Positions 50,729 through 58,833 of a stretch of DNA of 64,000 nt are shown piece after piece. This DNA comes from JBDWFY01 sp965275915 (GTDB lineage: Bacteria > Pseudomonadota > Alphaproteobacteria > Rhizobiales > Stappiaceae): NCBI GenBank assembly GCA_965275915.1, contig CBDHYI010000008.1:930001-994000 (forward strand), written 5' to 3'. Position numbers and translations under genes: made by a program. The notes beneath the pieces are model-generated. The model saw only the letters and a list, made by a program, of their open reading frames with translations. It did no database searches and was not told where the DNA came from. Position 1 is the stretch's first letter; each line of letters opens with the position of its first letter.

Positions 50729-51817
50729 TTATTGCGGAATTCTGGTTTCAACGCCTTTAACCAGCCAATTGATACCCAGCATATCCCCGTCGGCGATGCT
50801 GGTACCCTGTGCTACTTTTTCCGCTCCGTCCTGATCGACGATCGGGCCGGACATGGGATGAAAATCGCCCGACGTGATTTCATCAATGACCTTTTGAAGC
50901 TCTGCCTTCTGATCGGCGGAAAGGTCATCGGACAGCGAAGACACGCTGACGGCTCCATCGGACATGCCACCCCAATAGGCACCACCTTTGAATTTGCCGT
51001 CCAGAGCTGACTGAACACGCTCGATGAAGTGAGGTTTCCAACTGATGGTCATGGATGCCAGCAGTTTGGTTGGCGCATATTTTTTCATGTCGGAGGAGGT
51101 GTTGACCACATAGACACCTTCCTTCTCGGCAACGGACACGACCGAAGGCGTGTCCTGATAGAGCGAAAAGATCACGTCGGCTTGCTGGGAGATCAGCGAC
51201 CGGGCGGACTCCTGTGCTTTTGAGGGATCAAACCAGGAGTTCAGCCAGACAACTTTCACTGTGATATCCGGGTTCGTGCGCTGTGCGCCGAGTGTGAAGG
51301 TGTTGATAATCCCGACGACTTCAGGGATCGGGTAAGCGGCCACGATACCCAGTGTATTGGTTTTGGTGACATAACCGGCCGCCATGCCGGCAACATAGGC
51401 GCTTTCATAGTTTCGGGTTTGGAAATTTCCGAAATTATCAGCGGTCTTGTAACCGCTGGCATGGATGAAATTGATATCCGGTTTTTGCTTTGCCAGCTTC
51501 AGTCCATCATTCATGTATCCGAAGGATCCGATCATGATCATGCCTGCACCGCTTGATGCCATCTGGTTCATGATGCGGGCGGCATCCGGTCCTTCGGGCA
51601 CATTTTCAACCACGACGGCCTCGACTGTGTCGCCAAAGGTTTCCTCGATCGCCTTCCGTCCCTGATCCAGTTCATAGGCCCAGCCGACATCGCCGACCGG
51701 TGAGGGATAGATAAAGCCGATTTTCAGTTTGTCCGCTGCGGATGCCCCCACGCTGATGCCGGTTGCCAGCGCAACAGCCATTCCGGCGGATAACATTTTT
51801 TTTGTCAGATAAATCAT
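50729..51817 (-). CDS. BMP-family ABC transporter substrate-binding protein
   Basis: 362 residues with a signal peptide (MLSAGMAVALATGISVGASA, cleavage near ASAADK). The BMP/Med fold is shown by KIGFIYPSPVGDVGWAYELDQGRKAIEE, GSFGYMNDGLKLAKQKPDINFIHASGYKT and NTLGIVAAYPIPEVVGIINTFTLGAQ. Proteins of this family bind nucleosides or purines. It sits in one operon with both permeases, the ATPase, GuaD and the split oxygenase, pointing to a purine base or N-methylated purine as ligand. Confidence 0.92.
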   Translation of the reverse strand: MIYLTKKMLSAGMAVALATGISVGASAADKLKIGFIYPSPVGDVGWAYELDQGRKAIEETFGDTVEAVVVENVPEGPDAARIMNQMASSGAGMIMIGSFGYMNDGLKLAKQKPDINFIHASGYKTADNFGNFQTRNYESAYVAGMAAGYVTKTNTLGIVAAYPIPEVVGIINTFTLGAQRTNPDITVKVVWLNSWFDPSKAQESARSLISQQADVIFSLYQDTPSVVSVAEKEGVYVVNTSSDMKKYAPTKLLASMTISWKPHFIERVQSALDGKFKGGAYWGGMSDGAVSVSSLSDDLSADQKAELQKVIDEITSGDFHPMSGPIVDQDGAEKVAQGTSIADGDMLGINWLVKGVETRIPQ

Positions 51818-51873
51818 ATGCTTCCCCTGTTTGGAGTGTGCCTTGTTTATGTTGGATCATTTCAAGACACGCT

Positions 51874-52797
51874 CTAGCTTCCTGCTTTGAATGTTTGGCC
51901 CAGACTCACCGGGCTGTTGAGGCTTATGAGAGTTGTGTTTCTGGAAATGACAGCAAGAACAATGATTGTGATGATGTAGGGTGACGCGGACAAAAGCTGG
52001 GAAGGGATGTTGAACCCGACTGCCTGAATGGACAGTTCAAGCAACGTAACCGCACCGAACAGGTAAGCCCCCAGGACGATGCGCGGGACAATCCAGGTGC
52101 CGAAAACAATGAGCGCGACGACAATCCAGCCGCGGCCGGCGACCATGCCCTCGGCCCAAAGCGGTGTGTAAGCCGTTGCCAGGTAAGCACCACCGATTCC
52201 GGCCATTGCTCCGCCGAACAAAACACATAGCCCCCGGATCATGGAAACCCGATAGCCAAGAGCATGTGCCGCCGAGGGGGACTCGCCAACGGACCGGATA
52301 ATCAGTCCTGTCTTCGTTCGGTTCAGCACAAACCAGACACCGAAGGCCAATGCAATCGCGACATAGACCATGATATCCTGGCTGAACAATCCCGGGCCGA
52401 CAACCGGCAGATCCGAAAGCAGCGGAATATCGAGCTTGGCAAGGGGCTCGACGGTTGTGCCCTCATATTTCTTGCCGATCGCCGCTGAAATACCCAGGCC
52501 CAAAATCCCCACGGCAAGGCCGGAAGCCACCTGATTTGCCAGAAACACGGTAATCAGCACAGCGTGAACCATCGAAAGCAGCGCTGCGACCAGCGCTGCG
52601 GTCAAAAACCCCAGACCGTGCGACCCAGTGATCGCGACAATGACGAAGCCCGTCGCAGCGCCCACGGCCATCATGCCTTCAACGCCAAGGTTCAGGACAC
52701 CGGATTTTTCGGCGACGAGTTCTCCCATCGCGGCAAACAGCATGGTTGTACCCGCGGCCAGCGTCCCGGCCAGAATGAAGATGATCGGATCCATCAT
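51874..52797 (-). CDS. ABC transporter permease (nucleoside/purine type)
   Basis: 307 residues, eight to nine membrane helices, BPD_transp_2 type: AAMGELVAEKSGVLNLGVEGMMAVGAATGF, GESPSAAHALGYRVSMIRGLCVLFGGAMAGIGGAYL. This is the NupQ/YufQ-like partner. The start overlaps the stop of the other permease gene by four bases. It forms the membrane channel with that permease and the ATPase encoded further upstream. Confidence 0.92.
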   Translation of the reverse strand: MMDPIIFILAGTLAAGTTMLFAAMGELVAEKSGVLNLGVEGMMAVGAATGFVIVAITGSHGLGFLTAALVAALLSMVHAVLITVFLANQVASGLAVGILGLGISAAIGKKYEGTTVEPLAKLDIPLLSDLPVVGPGLFSQDIMVYVAIALAFGVWFVLNRTKTGLIIRSVGESPSAAHALGYRVSMIRGLCVLFGGAMAGIGGAYLATAYTPLWAEGMVAGRGWIVVALIVFGTWIVPRIVLGAYLFGAVTLLELSIQAVGFNIPSQLLSASPYIITIIVLAVISRNTTLISLNSPVSLGQTFKAGS

Positions 52798-53888
52798 ACG
52801 GCCGCGCTCCCGGATCGGACGATTTTCGGCTCGGAGAGGCGGACCTTGTAGGAAAGCAGCAGAGCGCTTGCCAGGTAGAAGGTCAGCAGCATGCCCTGGA
52901 AGATCGTGGTGACGGCACTTGGCAGCCCGATTGACAGGCGGGCATAGTCACCCCCCACATAAATCAGGGCCATGAGCGCGCTGGAAAAGATAATGCCGAT
53001 GGGATGAAGCGCGCCCAGAAACGCAACGATAATAGCTGCATAGCCATAACCGGGCGAAATGTTCCGCTGCAGCATGCCCAGAGGGCCGGATACTTCGCCA
53101 ACTCCCGCCATGCCTGCGGCGGCGCCGCCGATAAGGAGCGAAATCCAGATGGTTCGTTTTGCGGAAAATCCCGCATATTGTGCAGCAGCCGGTGCGAGAC
53201 CGCCAACGATCAGCTGATAACCGAGCAGACTTCTTCGAATGAATATCCAGGCCGCTGCCGATGCGACAAGGGCAATGATCAATGCCGTGTTGACGCGCGT
53301 GTCCTCCAGCAAAATGGAAAACATTGCCGCGTCGCTGAATGTGACCGATTGCGGAAAATTGAAACCCGCCGGGTCCCGAAGCGGACCCGTCACAAGATAA
53401 TAGAGCAACTGCAGGGCAATATTGGACAACATGAATGTGACAAGTATTTCGTTTGCATTGAATGTCACACGCAACCAGGCGGCGATGCCGGCCCAGGCCA
53501 TGCCCGCCAGTGCGCCGATGATGATCATGCTCGGCAACAGAAAAAGCGACTGGGAGGTTTCGAACAGGATCGCGACGGTTCCAGCGGCGATGGCTCCCAG
53601 AATGAGCTGGCCCTCGGCACCGATATTCCATACGCGGGCTCTGAATCCGATTGCGAGACCCTGCGCAATCAGCAGCAGCGGCGTCATTTTAAGAAGAACT
53701 TCTCCGATGCCATATTGCGTCTGGAGCGGTTCTATGAAGAACGCGTGAAAGCCTGCCAGAGGCGATTTTTCGTAAAAGAGAAACAACAGGCTACCGGCAA
53801 TCAGAGTCAGTAAAACGGCTGACCCGCTCACCAGGAACGATGCGAAAAGCGACTGTTCTGAACGGGGTTCAAGACGGATGCTACGCAT
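52794..53888 (-). CDS. ABC transporter permease (nucleoside/purine type)
   Basis: 364 residues, NupP/YufP-like: IGFRARVWNIGAEGQLILGAIAAGTVAILFE, FNANEILVTFMLSNIALQLLYYLVTGPLRDPAGFNFP, GFSAKRTIWISLLIGGAAAGMAGVGEVSG. It overlaps the ATPase gene by eight bases and the second permease gene by four, so all are translated together. Confidence 0.92.
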   Translation of the reverse strand: MRSIRLEPRSEQSLFASFLVSGSAVLLTLIAGSLLFLFYEKSPLAGFHAFFIEPLQTQYGIGEVLLKMTPLLLIAQGLAIGFRARVWNIGAEGQLILGAIAAGTVAILFETSQSLFLLPSMIIIGALAGMAWAGIAAWLRVTFNANEILVTFMLSNIALQLLYYLVTGPLRDPAGFNFPQSVTFSDAAMFSILLEDTRVNTALIIALVASAAAWIFIRRSLLGYQLIVGGLAPAAAQYAGFSAKRTIWISLLIGGAAAGMAGVGEVSGPLGMLQRNISPGYGYAAIIVAFLGALHPIGIIFSSALMALIYVGGDYARLSIGLPSAVTTIFQGMLLTFYLASALLLSYKVRLSEPKIVRSGSAAV

Positions 53889-55434
53889 GTGCAGCCGTTC
53901 TCTCTTCCTGACTTTTTGCCAGTTCGGAAAACTCTCCTGTCATGGCAAGACCGACCCGGTGTCTATCGGTATCGTTTGTCCCGACACTTGGTGACATTCG
54001 CCCCCGAAACATCACCTGAAGCCGGTCACAGAGTTCAAAAAGCTCCGAAAGGTCCTCGGATATGACCAAAATGGCAACTCCAGCGTTTCTGAGGGTCAAC
54101 AGACGGCTGCGGATGGCGGACGCAGCTCCGACATCCACGCCCCACGTCGGCTGCGAGACGATCAGGACGTCCGGTTTCAGATTGATCTCCCGGCCGACAA
54201 TGAATTTTTGCAGGTTGCCGCCGGAAAGGGAGTGCGCTTCGCTCGAAAATCCGCCGCATCGCACGTCGAAATCCTCGATCGCTGTCTTGGCGAATCCTCT
54301 GATGCCGGAAAAGTCAATGAAACCGCCGGTCGAGAGACCCGCAAGATGCCCGGTGAGAAGACCGTTATGGGCCAGGGACATACCGGGTACTGCGCCGCGT
54401 CCGAGACGTTCTTCGGGAATATATTGCAGGCCGCTTCGGCGTCTGGAGATAACACCATCTTCTCCGATCGACCGACCGTTAAGCAAAATCTCACCGTCGG
54501 CGGCGGGCAGCAGGACTTCTCCTGCCAGCAGCTTTGCCAGAATCTGCTGGCCGTTGCCCGATACACCCGCGATGCCGAGTATTTCTCCGGCACACAAAGA
54601 CAGGCTGACCTTATCGAGAGAGGACGCAAAGGGATCTGGCGGGCGATAGCTCACATCGGTAACCCGAAGTATTTCGGCGCCCGGTTCACTGATCCGTCCT
54701 GTTTTCAGTGTCTCGATATGGTGGCCGACCATCATCCGGGTGAGAGACGCGTTGGATTCCTGTTTCGGGTCAACCCGGCCGGTTACCTTTCCATGGCGTA
54801 GAATTGTTGCGGAATCGCAGAGTGTTCGGATTTCGTCCAGTTTATGCGAGATGAATATGATTCCGTACCCGTCGTCCGCCAGCATTTTCAATGTTGTGAA
54901 AAGCTGCTCAATTCCGGCGGGAGGCAGAACGGAGGTTGGTTCGTCAAGAACCAACAGCTGTGGCTTCTGAAGAATGCAGCGGAGGATTTCCACGCGCTGG
55001 CGCTCTCCGACAGTCAGTGATTGCACCCGCGCCTGAGGGTTGACTTCGAGGCCGAACCGTTCGGCGGCTTCGGTAACTTTTTTCGAAAGCTTCGGCAGCG
55101 GTCCGGGAACGGCCAGAGAGATGTTCTCAAGGACTGTCAGGGTTTCAAACAGCGAAAAGTGCTGAAACACCATGCCGATCCCCAGCGATCGCGCATGAGC
55201 CGGATTTCGGATCGCAACAGGGTCTCCGCGCCATCTTATCTCTCCGGCGTCGGGCTCAGCCACACCGTATATGATTTTCATCAAGGTGGATTTTCCGGCC
55301 CCGTTTTCTCCAAGAACAGCATGGATTTCACCCGCGGAAACCTGCAGGTCGACAGAGTCATTTGCCACGACAGAGGGATAGATTTTTGTGATGCCCGAGA
55401 GTTCCAGCAGCGGCGTCTCACCTGTCCTATCCAT
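53881..55434 (-). CDS. ABC transporter ATP-binding protein, two NBDs
   Basis: 517 residues from the ATG at 55434 (GGAG nine bases upstream). Two nucleotide-binding domains in one chain, as in RbsA/YufO. NBD1 has Walker A LGENGAGKST, signature LTVGERQRVEILRC and Walker B LLVLDEPTS. NBD2 has the degenerate Walker A GVSGNGQQ and signature SLSGGNLQKFIVGRE, then VLIVSQPTWGVDVGAAS in place of a canonical DEP. The asymmetry is normal in this family. Overlaps the GST gene and the permease gene. Confidence 0.93.
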   Translation of the reverse strand: MDRTGETPLLELSGITKIYPSVVANDSVDLQVSAGEIHAVLGENGAGKSTLMKIIYGVAEPDAGEIRWRGDPVAIRNPAHARSLGIGMVFQHFSLFETLTVLENISLAVPGPLPKLSKKVTEAAERFGLEVNPQARVQSLTVGERQRVEILRCILQKPQLLVLDEPTSVLPPAGIEQLFTTLKMLADDGYGIIFISHKLDEIRTLCDSATILRHGKVTGRVDPKQESNASLTRMMVGHHIETLKTGRISEPGAEILRVTDVSYRPPDPFASSLDKVSLSLCAGEILGIAGVSGNGQQILAKLLAGEVLLPAADGEILLNGRSIGEDGVISRRRSGLQYIPEERLGRGAVPGMSLAHNGLLTGHLAGLSTGGFIDFSGIRGFAKTAIEDFDVRCGGFSSEAHSLSGGNLQKFIVGREINLKPDVLIVSQPTWGVDVGAASAIRSRLLTLRNAGVAILVISEDLSELFELCDRLQVMFRGRMSPSVGTNDTDRHRVGLAMTGEFSELAKSQEERTAAHA

Positions 55435-56113
55435 GGTGCGCGTCTCCGCTCTTCCATTTAAGGTTCGGCTCCTTCGCGCTTCCGTGCAGGGCGTGGATAC
55501 CCGGCATTTCCACAAATCCCTCAAGACGGCGGATCGCGAGCAGCCAGCGACCGATGGCGGGGTAGGCCATTAATGAAATGCCGCCGTCGCCGGCAAGGGC
55601 GGTGTAGGGAAAACACGCGATATCTGCGATGGTCGGGGAGATCCCGACCAGATAGGGGCTGCCTTTAAACTCCTGTTCGACGAGATGAGAGTCCAGACAG
55701 CGCAGAGCCCGGTGACCGCGGTCACGGGCCTTTTCAATATTGGCGTCTCTCCCGATCATGTCATGAAGGCGGGCCGGGCCGACACTTGCCGTCAGTTCAT
55801 CGGCAAATGTCAGCCAGTGCGTAACCTGCGCGCAGAGCGCGGCATCTTCAACGGGGAACCATGTTCGCCCCGAATCGTGATTGAGCGCAACATAGACCAG
55901 AATAGAGGCCGAGTCGGTCAACGTCCGATCGCCATCGACGAGAACGGGCAGTGTCCCTGCGGGATTGATGGCAAGGAAGTCCGGCGATTTGTGTTCATTT
56001 CCGGGATAAAAATCAATCGCGGTGCACTCGTAGTCAACGCCCAGGAGGGCCAGGATCAGGCGCGCTTTGTAGGCATTGCCGGAAAGAACGTAATCGTAAA
56101 GGCGCATGCTCAT
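55427..56113 (-). CDS. GST-like protein (NdmE-like)
   Basis: 228 residues with a thioredoxin-like N-terminal domain (MRLYDYVLSGNAYKARLILALLG, INPAGTLPVLVDGDRTLTDSASILVYVA) and a helical C-terminal domain (VGISPTIADIACFPYTAL). The ATG at 56113 overlaps the stop of the oxygenase gene (ATGA). In the N7-demethylase NdmCDE of Pseudomonas putida a GST-like protein, NdmE, is a structural bridge rather than an enzyme. The gene order oxygenase-GST here suggests the same role, which is inference; ordinary GST activity is the alternative. Confidence 0.82.
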   Translation of the reverse strand: MSMRLYDYVLSGNAYKARLILALLGVDYECTAIDFYPGNEHKSPDFLAINPAGTLPVLVDGDRTLTDSASILVYVALNHDSGRTWFPVEDAALCAQVTHWLTFADELTASVGPARLHDMIGRDANIEKARDRGHRALRCLDSHLVEQEFKGSPYLVGISPTIADIACFPYTALAGDGGISLMAYPAIGRWLLAIRRLEGFVEMPGIHALHGSAKEPNLKWKSGDAHHG

Positions 56114-56955
56114 GCCGCCACCGTCTGGGCGCCGTAAGTATAGTGCCTTCTTTTCAACCACCGCCGGTATGCAATGGATGTCAGGTCGGCGCGCGTGGGG
56201 ATTTCGAGCTTTGGATCCAGGGGCAGCAATCGGGGTTTTTGATTTTCTAGGATGGATCTGTCCTGCAGAAAGATCATCTGCTGGAAATGGATGAGTTCCG
56301 TCAGTGGAGTTTTGTCGTCATAGAGCGCCATCCAGGGCCAGACATCGCAAAGGTCTTCGGCAACCGGTTGAACAAACAGCGTGATAATGTCCCATTCGCC
56401 CTCGCGCACCGGGCAGGTTTTATAGAGGATCGATACGGTCGGGGTTGCGACCCGATACATGTATTTTGTGATGATCCCGCCCTCGGCGGAGGCCGCTGCC
56501 TGCGGCTGGTAAAACTCGACTTTTTTCGCCCAGATTTCGTTCAGCTTTTCATCAATCTCGACGTCGTATTTCTTTACCTCGGGATGGTCTTCGACACCAA
56601 GAATGCCGGTGTGAATGAATGGGAAGTGGGCAATATCAAGGAAGTTCTCTACTGCGCGCAGAGGCGAACACCGCACGCGGACGCGGCCGCAGTCAACCAG
56701 CCGTCTGTCGTCATTGTCGGCCTCAGGAATCGAAAACAACTCATGATCGGGCGTACCCAGGCTTGTCCACACGTGGCCAAATCGCACTTGCACGGGCCGT
56801 TCCTCTGCGCCGCTTAGGACGGTAACCGATCCGTTTTCCTGTTTGTGCAAGCTGAGTTCCTGGCCCATCAGGATCGAGGGCATGGGTTCGTTGACCTTAA
56901 GTCCGCTCACCATACCGACAGGATACCATTCATCCACTATTGCGGAGGCGCTCAT
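56110..56955 (-). CDS. Ring-hydroxylating oxygenase subunit lacking Rieske ligands (NdmC-like)
   Basis: 281 residues. The catalytic domain keeps the mononuclear iron site: D107-I-A-H110-F-P-F-I-H115 and a C-terminal D232 in FLQDRSILENQKP. The N-terminal 70 residues still resemble a Rieske fold (DEWYPVGMVSGL ... VWTSLGTPDHE) but have none of the CxH/CxxH cluster ligands, so it cannot hold a [2Fe-2S] centre. This is how NdmC differs from NdmA/NdmB in the caffeine N-demethylase system. Electrons must come from the Rieske protein encoded just upstream. Overlaps both neighbours by four bases. Predicted substrate: an N-methylated purine. Confidence 0.85.
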   Translation of the reverse strand: MSASAIVDEWYPVGMVSGLKVNEPMPSILMGQELSLHKQENGSVTVLSGAEERPVQVRFGHVWTSLGTPDHELFSIPEADNDDRRLVDCGRVRVRCSPLRAVENFLDIAHFPFIHTGILGVEDHPEVKKYDVEIDEKLNEIWAKKVEFYQPQAAASAEGGIITKYMYRVATPTVSILYKTCPVREGEWDIITLFVQPVAEDLCDVWPWMALYDDKTPLTELIHFQQMIFLQDRSILENQKPRLLPLDPKLEIPTRADLTSIAYRRWLKRRHYTYGAQTVAA

Positions 56956-57644
56956 GGGACTTTGGCCTTCGCTTCGGTCAGCTCCCTCAGTCGGTCGAAT
57001 TGCCGGGAGATGCCGATCTTTTTGTCCATGCTGAGCGGCTGATCGCTCAAGATATGAAGAAACGTTTCATCTGCGCTGATTTCCTGAAGGGCGACTGTCA
57101 GATTGACGTTGCCGTCGAGTGTCAGCGCCACGCCGTAGTTGCTTAAAATTTTTGCAGGCAACGCGGTTCCGGGGCATATGTCGGGAGTAAAATTCATCAG
57201 TGAGTCGGTCACGGTTTGTTTTGAAGCCGCAAATGTCACGCTTCTGATCGCATGGCGCGATGGAAGCGTTTCGGGCGCGGCGGCATTTTCCGTCGGGCTG
57301 ATCCAGATCAGACCATCCTGTTCGACACAGTCAAATTTGTCGGTGCAAACGGTCTCCGGCGGCTCCAAGTCCGGATGCGCCGGTATGTACTTGCAGGTGC
57401 CGCCGCTATCAAAATGCCAGCCGTGGTAAAGGCAGGCCAGCATATCTCCCCGAACAAAGCCATGGGACAGACGCATGCCTCTGTGCGGACACCGGTTCGC
57501 CCATGCGTTGATCGCACCTGAATAACTACGCCAGATCGCCACATCGTTGCCGCTCACATATGACTGGATCACTTCGCCGGGATGCAGCAATTCCGACAGG
57601 TAGGAGGGGACCCAAGGACATGTGGTTGATGACGTTATCGACAT
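56952..57644 (-). CDS. Rieske [2Fe-2S] protein without catalytic iron site
   Basis: 230 residues. Cluster ligands are intact as C52-P-H54-R-G and C71-L-Y-H74-G-W (NRCPHRGMRL, LACLYHGWHFD). The C-terminal 110 residues resemble an oxygenase catalytic domain (SLMNFTPDICPGTALP ... NVNLTVALQEIS) but lack the D-x-x-H-x4-H iron motif. It is thus an electron carrier like the N-terminal Rieske half of NdmD, without the flavin/ferredoxin reductase part. First gene of the operon. The reductase must be encoded elsewhere. Confidence 0.85.
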   Translation of the reverse strand: MSITSSTTCPWVPSYLSELLHPGEVIQSYVSGNDVAIWRSYSGAINAWANRCPHRGMRLSHGFVRGDMLACLYHGWHFDSGGTCKYIPAHPDLEPPETVCTDKFDCVEQDGLIWISPTENAAAPETLPSRHAIRSVTFAASKQTVTDSLMNFTPDICPGTALPAKILSNYGVALTLDGNVNLTVALQEISADETFLHILSDQPLSMDKKIGISRQFDRLRELTEAKAKVP

Positions 57645-57726
57645 GGATCGCTTTACTTGGTAGGCCGCAAACCCGTCAATCTAATCAGACGAAAATGCCC
57701 ATAGCAAGCAACCCGATGCCAAATAA

Positions 57727-58026
57727 TTAGGCGTCGCTGCACAGATTTTGAAAAGTCGTATTCATTATCGACAACGAGCTAATATTTGTTTTCTCCCGCC
57801 GCGTTGCTTCTATCCTGGAATCGTACGGGCCAAGAGAGCAGGCAATCTCAAGAGCGTCGATCAGATCATCATGCCCGATGACCGTAATTTCCAACTGCCC
57901 GGCGGCATCCCATTTGACCCAACCGGACAGGCCGAGTTTCAGCGCGCGATGTTCCACCCAATCCGGCAGGGTTTCCCTGAACAGCGTTCCTGAAAGGACG
58001 ATTTGAGTAGCAAAGGGCAAGGACAT
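57727..58026 (-). CDS. Acylphosphatase-like protein lacking catalytic residues
   Basis: 99 residues of the acylphosphatase fold: IVLSGTLFRETLPDWVEHRALKLGLSGWVKWDAAGQLEITVIGHDDLIDALEIACSLGPYDSRIEA. In the usual VQGVGFR loop the catalytic arginine position holds P21, and the catalytic asparagine of GWVRN is W39. It is therefore probably inactive as an enzyme and may bind nucleic acid or protein. Same strand and 82 bases upstream of the Rieske operon. Confidence 0.68.
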   Translation of the reverse strand: MSLPFATQIVLSGTLFRETLPDWVEHRALKLGLSGWVKWDAAGQLEITVIGHDDLIDALEIACSLGPYDSRIEATRREKTNISSLSIMNTTFQNLCSDA

Positions 58027-58438
58027 CCTTACTGCGACAAAGACCCGGTTATGTGCGACGTTCTGCCATCCTATGCGACTTCCGTGAAGCGAACAACGTT
58101 GTCTCGGCAGCGCCTGCAGACGCCTCTGAACACTGCAAGAACGCCTGTAGTCAAATGACCGGCAATGGCGGTGCACCGATCAGGATGGTCGCTCTTGATG
58201 ATCGGGGTTACGGCCCCGGTGAATGGCGCTCTGCGCCGGTTGCGGATGAAGTCATTCCCGGCAGCGACACACCGTACGAAACACGGCGGCTTGGGAAAGT
58301 CGGCGCCGAGCGAACCAGGCTTCGCGTCCGGTTCAGGCGTCACAAGTCTGCCAAAAAATGGCACAAGATGGAATATGCTTAATCCGGCAAAATCGTCTGT
58401 GCTGTGTCTTTCTTGAGTGAATTATTCGGAGTTGGAAA
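58027..58438. other. Gene-free stretch of about 410 bases
   Basis: Open frames on both strands (58053-58382 plus, 58071-58364 minus) have no ribosome-binding sites, no domain-like sequence and odd composition; I do not accept them. The region must hold the promoters of the VOC gene and of the minus-strand acylphosphatase-like gene. I see no clear hairpin or repeat. Confidence 0.5.
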
Positions 58439-58810
58439 ATGGAACTTGGAAACTTTTCAGTCAGTCTTGCGGTCTCGGATCTGTCAAAATCACGCGCATT
58501 CTACGAAGGGCTCGGTTTTCAGGTCATGGGTGGCGATCCGGATCAGGGGTGGCTGATCATGAAGAGCCCGAGCTGCGTGATCGGACTGTTTCAGGGCATG
58601 TTCGACAGGAACATGCTGACCTTCAATCCTGGCTGGGATGCCAACGCCCGGACGCTGGAGAGCTTCACGGATATTCGGGACATCCAAAAACGCCTCAAAG
58701 CCGGTGGTGTAACTCTTGAAAGCGAAGCGGATGAGAACGGCAGCGGTCCGGCCAGTTTCATGGTGATCGATCCGGACGGCAATCCGATCCTTTTCGATCA
58801 GCATGTCTGA
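58439..58810 (+). CDS. VOC-family (glyoxalase-like) protein
   Basis: 123 residues with paired beta-alpha-beta-beta-beta modules: FSVSLAVSDLSKSRAFYEGLGFQVMGG and SFMVIDPDGNPILFDQHV. The family includes glyoxalases, dioxygenases and antibiotic-resistance proteins; a terminal QHV and E/H pattern suits a metal site. Substrate unknown. Monocistronic. Confidence 0.85.
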   Translation: MELGNFSVSLAVSDLSKSRAFYEGLGFQVMGGDPDQGWLIMKSPSCVIGLFQGMFDRNMLTFNPGWDANARTLESFTDIRDIQKRLKAGGVTLESEADENGSGPASFMVIDPDGNPILFDQHV

Positions 58811-58833
58811 TCCGCAAATAAGACGTCACCAAG

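Noticed and set aside
58053..58382. 109-codon plus-strand frame and its minus-strand counterpart
   Set aside because: No ribosome-binding site, no recognisable motif and no hydrophobic or domain pattern on either strand.
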